From SAR324 cluster bacterium (lineage in GTDB: Bacteria > SAR324 > JACQKK01), in NCBI GenBank assembly GCA_027296185.1, contig JAPUJL010000456.1, forward strand, positions 1 through 6,953: a DNA stretch of 6,953 nt, given 5' to 3'. Shown here piece after piece: positions 5,201 to 6,953 of the stretch. Position 1 is the stretch's first letter. Every line of letters starts with the position of its first letter. A model generated the notes under the pieces. The model had not been told where the DNA came from. It saw only the letters and a program-made list of their open reading frames with translations, and made no database searches. The position numbers and the translations under genes were made by a program.

Positions 5201-6953
5201 TCAGTAGCTCAGTGAATAGCCGGCATTGGGGATGTGCATGGCCGTGTCGTCGCCGGCGGCGATGATCTCCGCCGCACCCACCACCGAGGGCAGCACGTTG
5301 CGGGTGTAGTAACGCGCCGCGGCGATCTTGCCCCGGTAGAAGTCCCGGTCCCGGCTCTCTTCGGAGGTGGATTCCAGCCCCGCCTCGGCGGTCAGTGCCC
5401 CTTCCAGCAACAGGCAGGCGCACACGATCTTCCCCATCATCTCCTGGAAGGGGGTGCCGAAGAGCAGGATTTGCTCCTGGCGGCCGGAGGTCAGAAATTC
5501 CATGAAGGCTTTGAGCACTGTCTGTAATGCCGCTTGGGATTCACCCAGCAACTTCGACTCGCGCTCGTATCCCTCCCGGCCGCTCAGATCGCCGGCCAGC
5601 TCGCCCAGTTCCTTGACGAAGCGCTGCACCAGCGCCCCGCCGCTTTGGGCGAGCTTGCGGCCCACCAGGTCCAACGCCTGGATGCCGTTGGTACCCTCGT
5701 AGATGGGGAAGATGCGCGAATCCCGGTAGTACTGCTCCGCTGGGAAGTCCTTGGTGTATCCGGCGCCACCGAAGACCTGGAGCCCCAGGGAGCTCACCGC
5801 CACCGACTCGTCGGAAATGTGGGCCTTCACCAGGGGGATGAACAGGCCCAGATAATCCTGCAGGGCCTCCGCCGCTTCCGGATCGTTTTTTTCCAGCGTG
5901 GACGCCTCGTCCACCTTCCGCACCACCGAGTAGAGCAGGGCCCGGCACCCTTCCACCCGAGACTTCATCTCCAGGAGCATCCGCCGCACGTCTGGGTGCT
6001 CGATGATGGGCACGGCGCCCTTCTCGGGCCGCCCGTCGCTGTAGTGGGCGCCTTGCAGCCGGGTCCGAGCGTATTCGAGGGCGTTGTAGTACGCCGTCGA
6101 GGCCACCGCCAGGGACTGAGTGCCCACGCCGATGCGGGCGCCGTTCATCATCATGAACATCTTCCGCATGCCCGCGCCCGGTTGATCGCCGTGCTTGGGT
6201 TCGCCGCCCAGCAGGTGGCCGATGCAGCCCCCGTTTTCGCCGAAGGCCAGGGCGCAGGTCGCGGAGCCGTGGATGCCCAGCTTCTCCTCGACGTGGGTGC
6301 AAACGACGTCGTTGGGTTCGCCGAGGGAACCGTCCGCATTGACGCGGATTTTCGGGATGATGAACAGGGACAGCCCGCGGCTGCCTTTCGGCGCGCCCTC
6401 GATGCGCGCCAGGGCCAGATGGACGATGTTGTCCGCCATGTCGTGGTCGCCGCCGGAAATGAAGATCTTGTTGCCGGCGATCGAGAATGTGCCGTCGTCG
6501 TTGCGCACGGCGCGGGTGGTGCTCAGCCCCACGTCGGATCCGGCGCTGGGCTCGGTCAGCACCATGGTGCCGCCCCACTCGCCGCTCTCCAGCTTGGACG
6601 AATACAGCTCCTTCTGCTCCGGCGTGCCCAGGGCGGCGATTATCCCCGCGGCCGCCATGGTGAGGCCCGGGTACATATGAAAGGCCGTGTTGGCGCCGCT
6701 CAGCATCTCGCCGACCGCGGCGCTCAGCATGAGTGGGGCCCCCATGCCCCCCCGCGATTCCGGAAGGGCGACCGCTTGCCAGCCGCTTTCGAAGTATCGC
6801 TTCCAGACGCTGTGCAACACCTTGGGGGCTTTCACGCCGTCCGGCGTCAGTTGGCAGCCGTCCCGGTCGGCGGCACTCATCGTGGGGCCGATCACGTCCA
6901 TGGCGAACTGGTGCGCCTCCTTCAGCACCAACCGCGCATCCTCCTCTGTAAGG
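5201..6953 (-). CDS. Acyl-CoA dehydrogenase, long (about 600-residue) DmdC-like type, N-terminus outside the window
   Basis: A flavoenzyme that introduces an alpha-beta double bond into an acyl-CoA and passes electrons to electron-transfer flavoprotein. About 583 residues are visible. The frame stays open through the right edge (codons reading LTEEDAR before the first candidate start), so perhaps a few tens of N-terminal residues are missing. A TTG at 6931 is an unlikely start. Counting from that TTG, the N-terminal helical domain runs to about 120. MVLTEPSAGSDVG (123-135) is the FAD/substrate signature, and the GGDHDMADNIVHL segment is typical of the long subgroup. Glu412 in IYEGTNGIQ (codon 5696-5698) is the expected catalytic base. 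The helical C-terminal extension (about 430-576) marks the roughly 600-residue subgroup, which includes 3-methylmercaptopropionyl-CoA dehydrogenase (DmdC). Many members act on other acyl-CoAs, so I give no symbol. The SDR gene follows on the same strand. Confidence 0.94.
   Translation of the reverse strand, partial: LTEEDARLVLKEAHQFAMDVIGPTMSAADRDGCQLTPDGVKAPKVLHSVWKRYFESGWQAVALPESRGGMGAPLMLSAAVGEMLSGANTAFHMYPGLTMAAAGIIAALGTPEQKELYSSKLESGEWGGTMVLTEPSAGSDVGLSTTRAVRNDDGTFSIAGNKIFISGGDHDMADNIVHLALARIEGAPKGSRGLSLFIIPKIRVNADGSLGEPNDVVCTHVEEKLGIHGSATCALAFGENGGCIGHLLGGEPKHGDQPGAGMRKMFMMMNGARIGVGTQSLAVASTAYYNALEYARTRLQGAHYSDGRPEKGAVPIIEHPDVRRMLLEMKSRVEGCRALLYSVVRKVDEASTLEKNDPEAAEALQDYLGLFIPLVKAHISDESVAVSSLGLQVFGGAGYTKDFPAEQYYRDSRIFPIYEGTNGIQALDLVGRKLAQSGGALVQRFVKELGELAGDLSGREGYERESKLLGESQAALQTVLKAFMEFLTSGRQEQILLFGTPFQEMMGKIVCACLLLEGALTAEAGLESTSEESRDRDFYRGKIAAARYYTRNVLPSVVGAAEIIAAGDDTAMHIPNAGYSLSY

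Noticed and set aside
5541..6578. 345-residue minus-strand frame inside the acyl-CoA dehydrogenase
   Set aside because: It is an Arg/His/Gly-rich shadow of a frame with full family signatures.
1..6953. Mobile element, CRISPR array, toxin-antitoxin or defence system
   Set aside because: No transposase, integrase, spaced direct repeats, toxin-antitoxin pair or known defence domain is visible on either strand.

Overview
The window is about 7 kb of GC-rich bacterial chromosome. It holds six protein genes, two of them cut by the window edges, and one tRNA gene. The type II secretion/type IV pilus ATPase, a predicted exported metallo-beta-lactamase-fold enzyme, the bacterial -35/-10 promoter, the strong Shine-Dalgarno sites and the intrinsic terminator all point to a bacterium, probably diderm. 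A proteobacterial or desulfobacterial-type lineage is plausible, but the sequence does not fix the taxon. The tRNA gene lacks an encoded CCA end, which argues mildly against Escherichia-like gammaproteobacteria.

Left part (1-3043, + strand): four genes read in the same direction. They are the C-terminal end of a GspE/PilB-type ATPase, an exported metallo-beta-lactamase-fold hydrolase resembling N-acyl-homoserine lactonases, a two-domain sulfurtransferase of the 3-mercaptopyruvate type, and a small PPP-family metallophosphatase. Genes 1 and 2 are 9 nt apart, and genes 3 and 4 are 14 nt apart. A 99-nt gap with no recognisable promoter separates the two pairs. They could be one loose operon, but their functions do not form an obvious pathway.

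Middle part (3044-4154, + strand): a good sigma70-type promoter drives a tRNA gene with a CAU anticodon. After it come about 140 nt of non-coding, hairpin-capable sequence and then a textbook intrinsic terminator (11-bp perfect stem, 3-nt loop, T-tract). A coiled-coil/C4 zinc-ribbon protein gene starts only 45 nt after the T-tract. I see no promoter in that space, so the terminator may act as a conditional attenuator for the gene.

Right part (4330-6953, - strand): an acyl-CoA dehydrogenase of the long (about 600 residue) type, whose start lies beyond the window, is followed by a short-chain dehydrogenase/reductase. Order, strand and a 79-nt gap suggest co-transcription, and the two enzymes could act in oxidation of an acyl-CoA or a related hydroxy compound. 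The 175-nt convergent gap (4155-4329) contains GC-rich inverted repeats but no canonical terminator.

I see no mobile element, CRISPR array, phage gene, toxin-antitoxin pair or recognisable defence system, and no clear new biological system. The best leads are the predicted export of the lactonase-like enzyme, and the tRNA trailer with its terminator in front of the zinc-ribbon gene.
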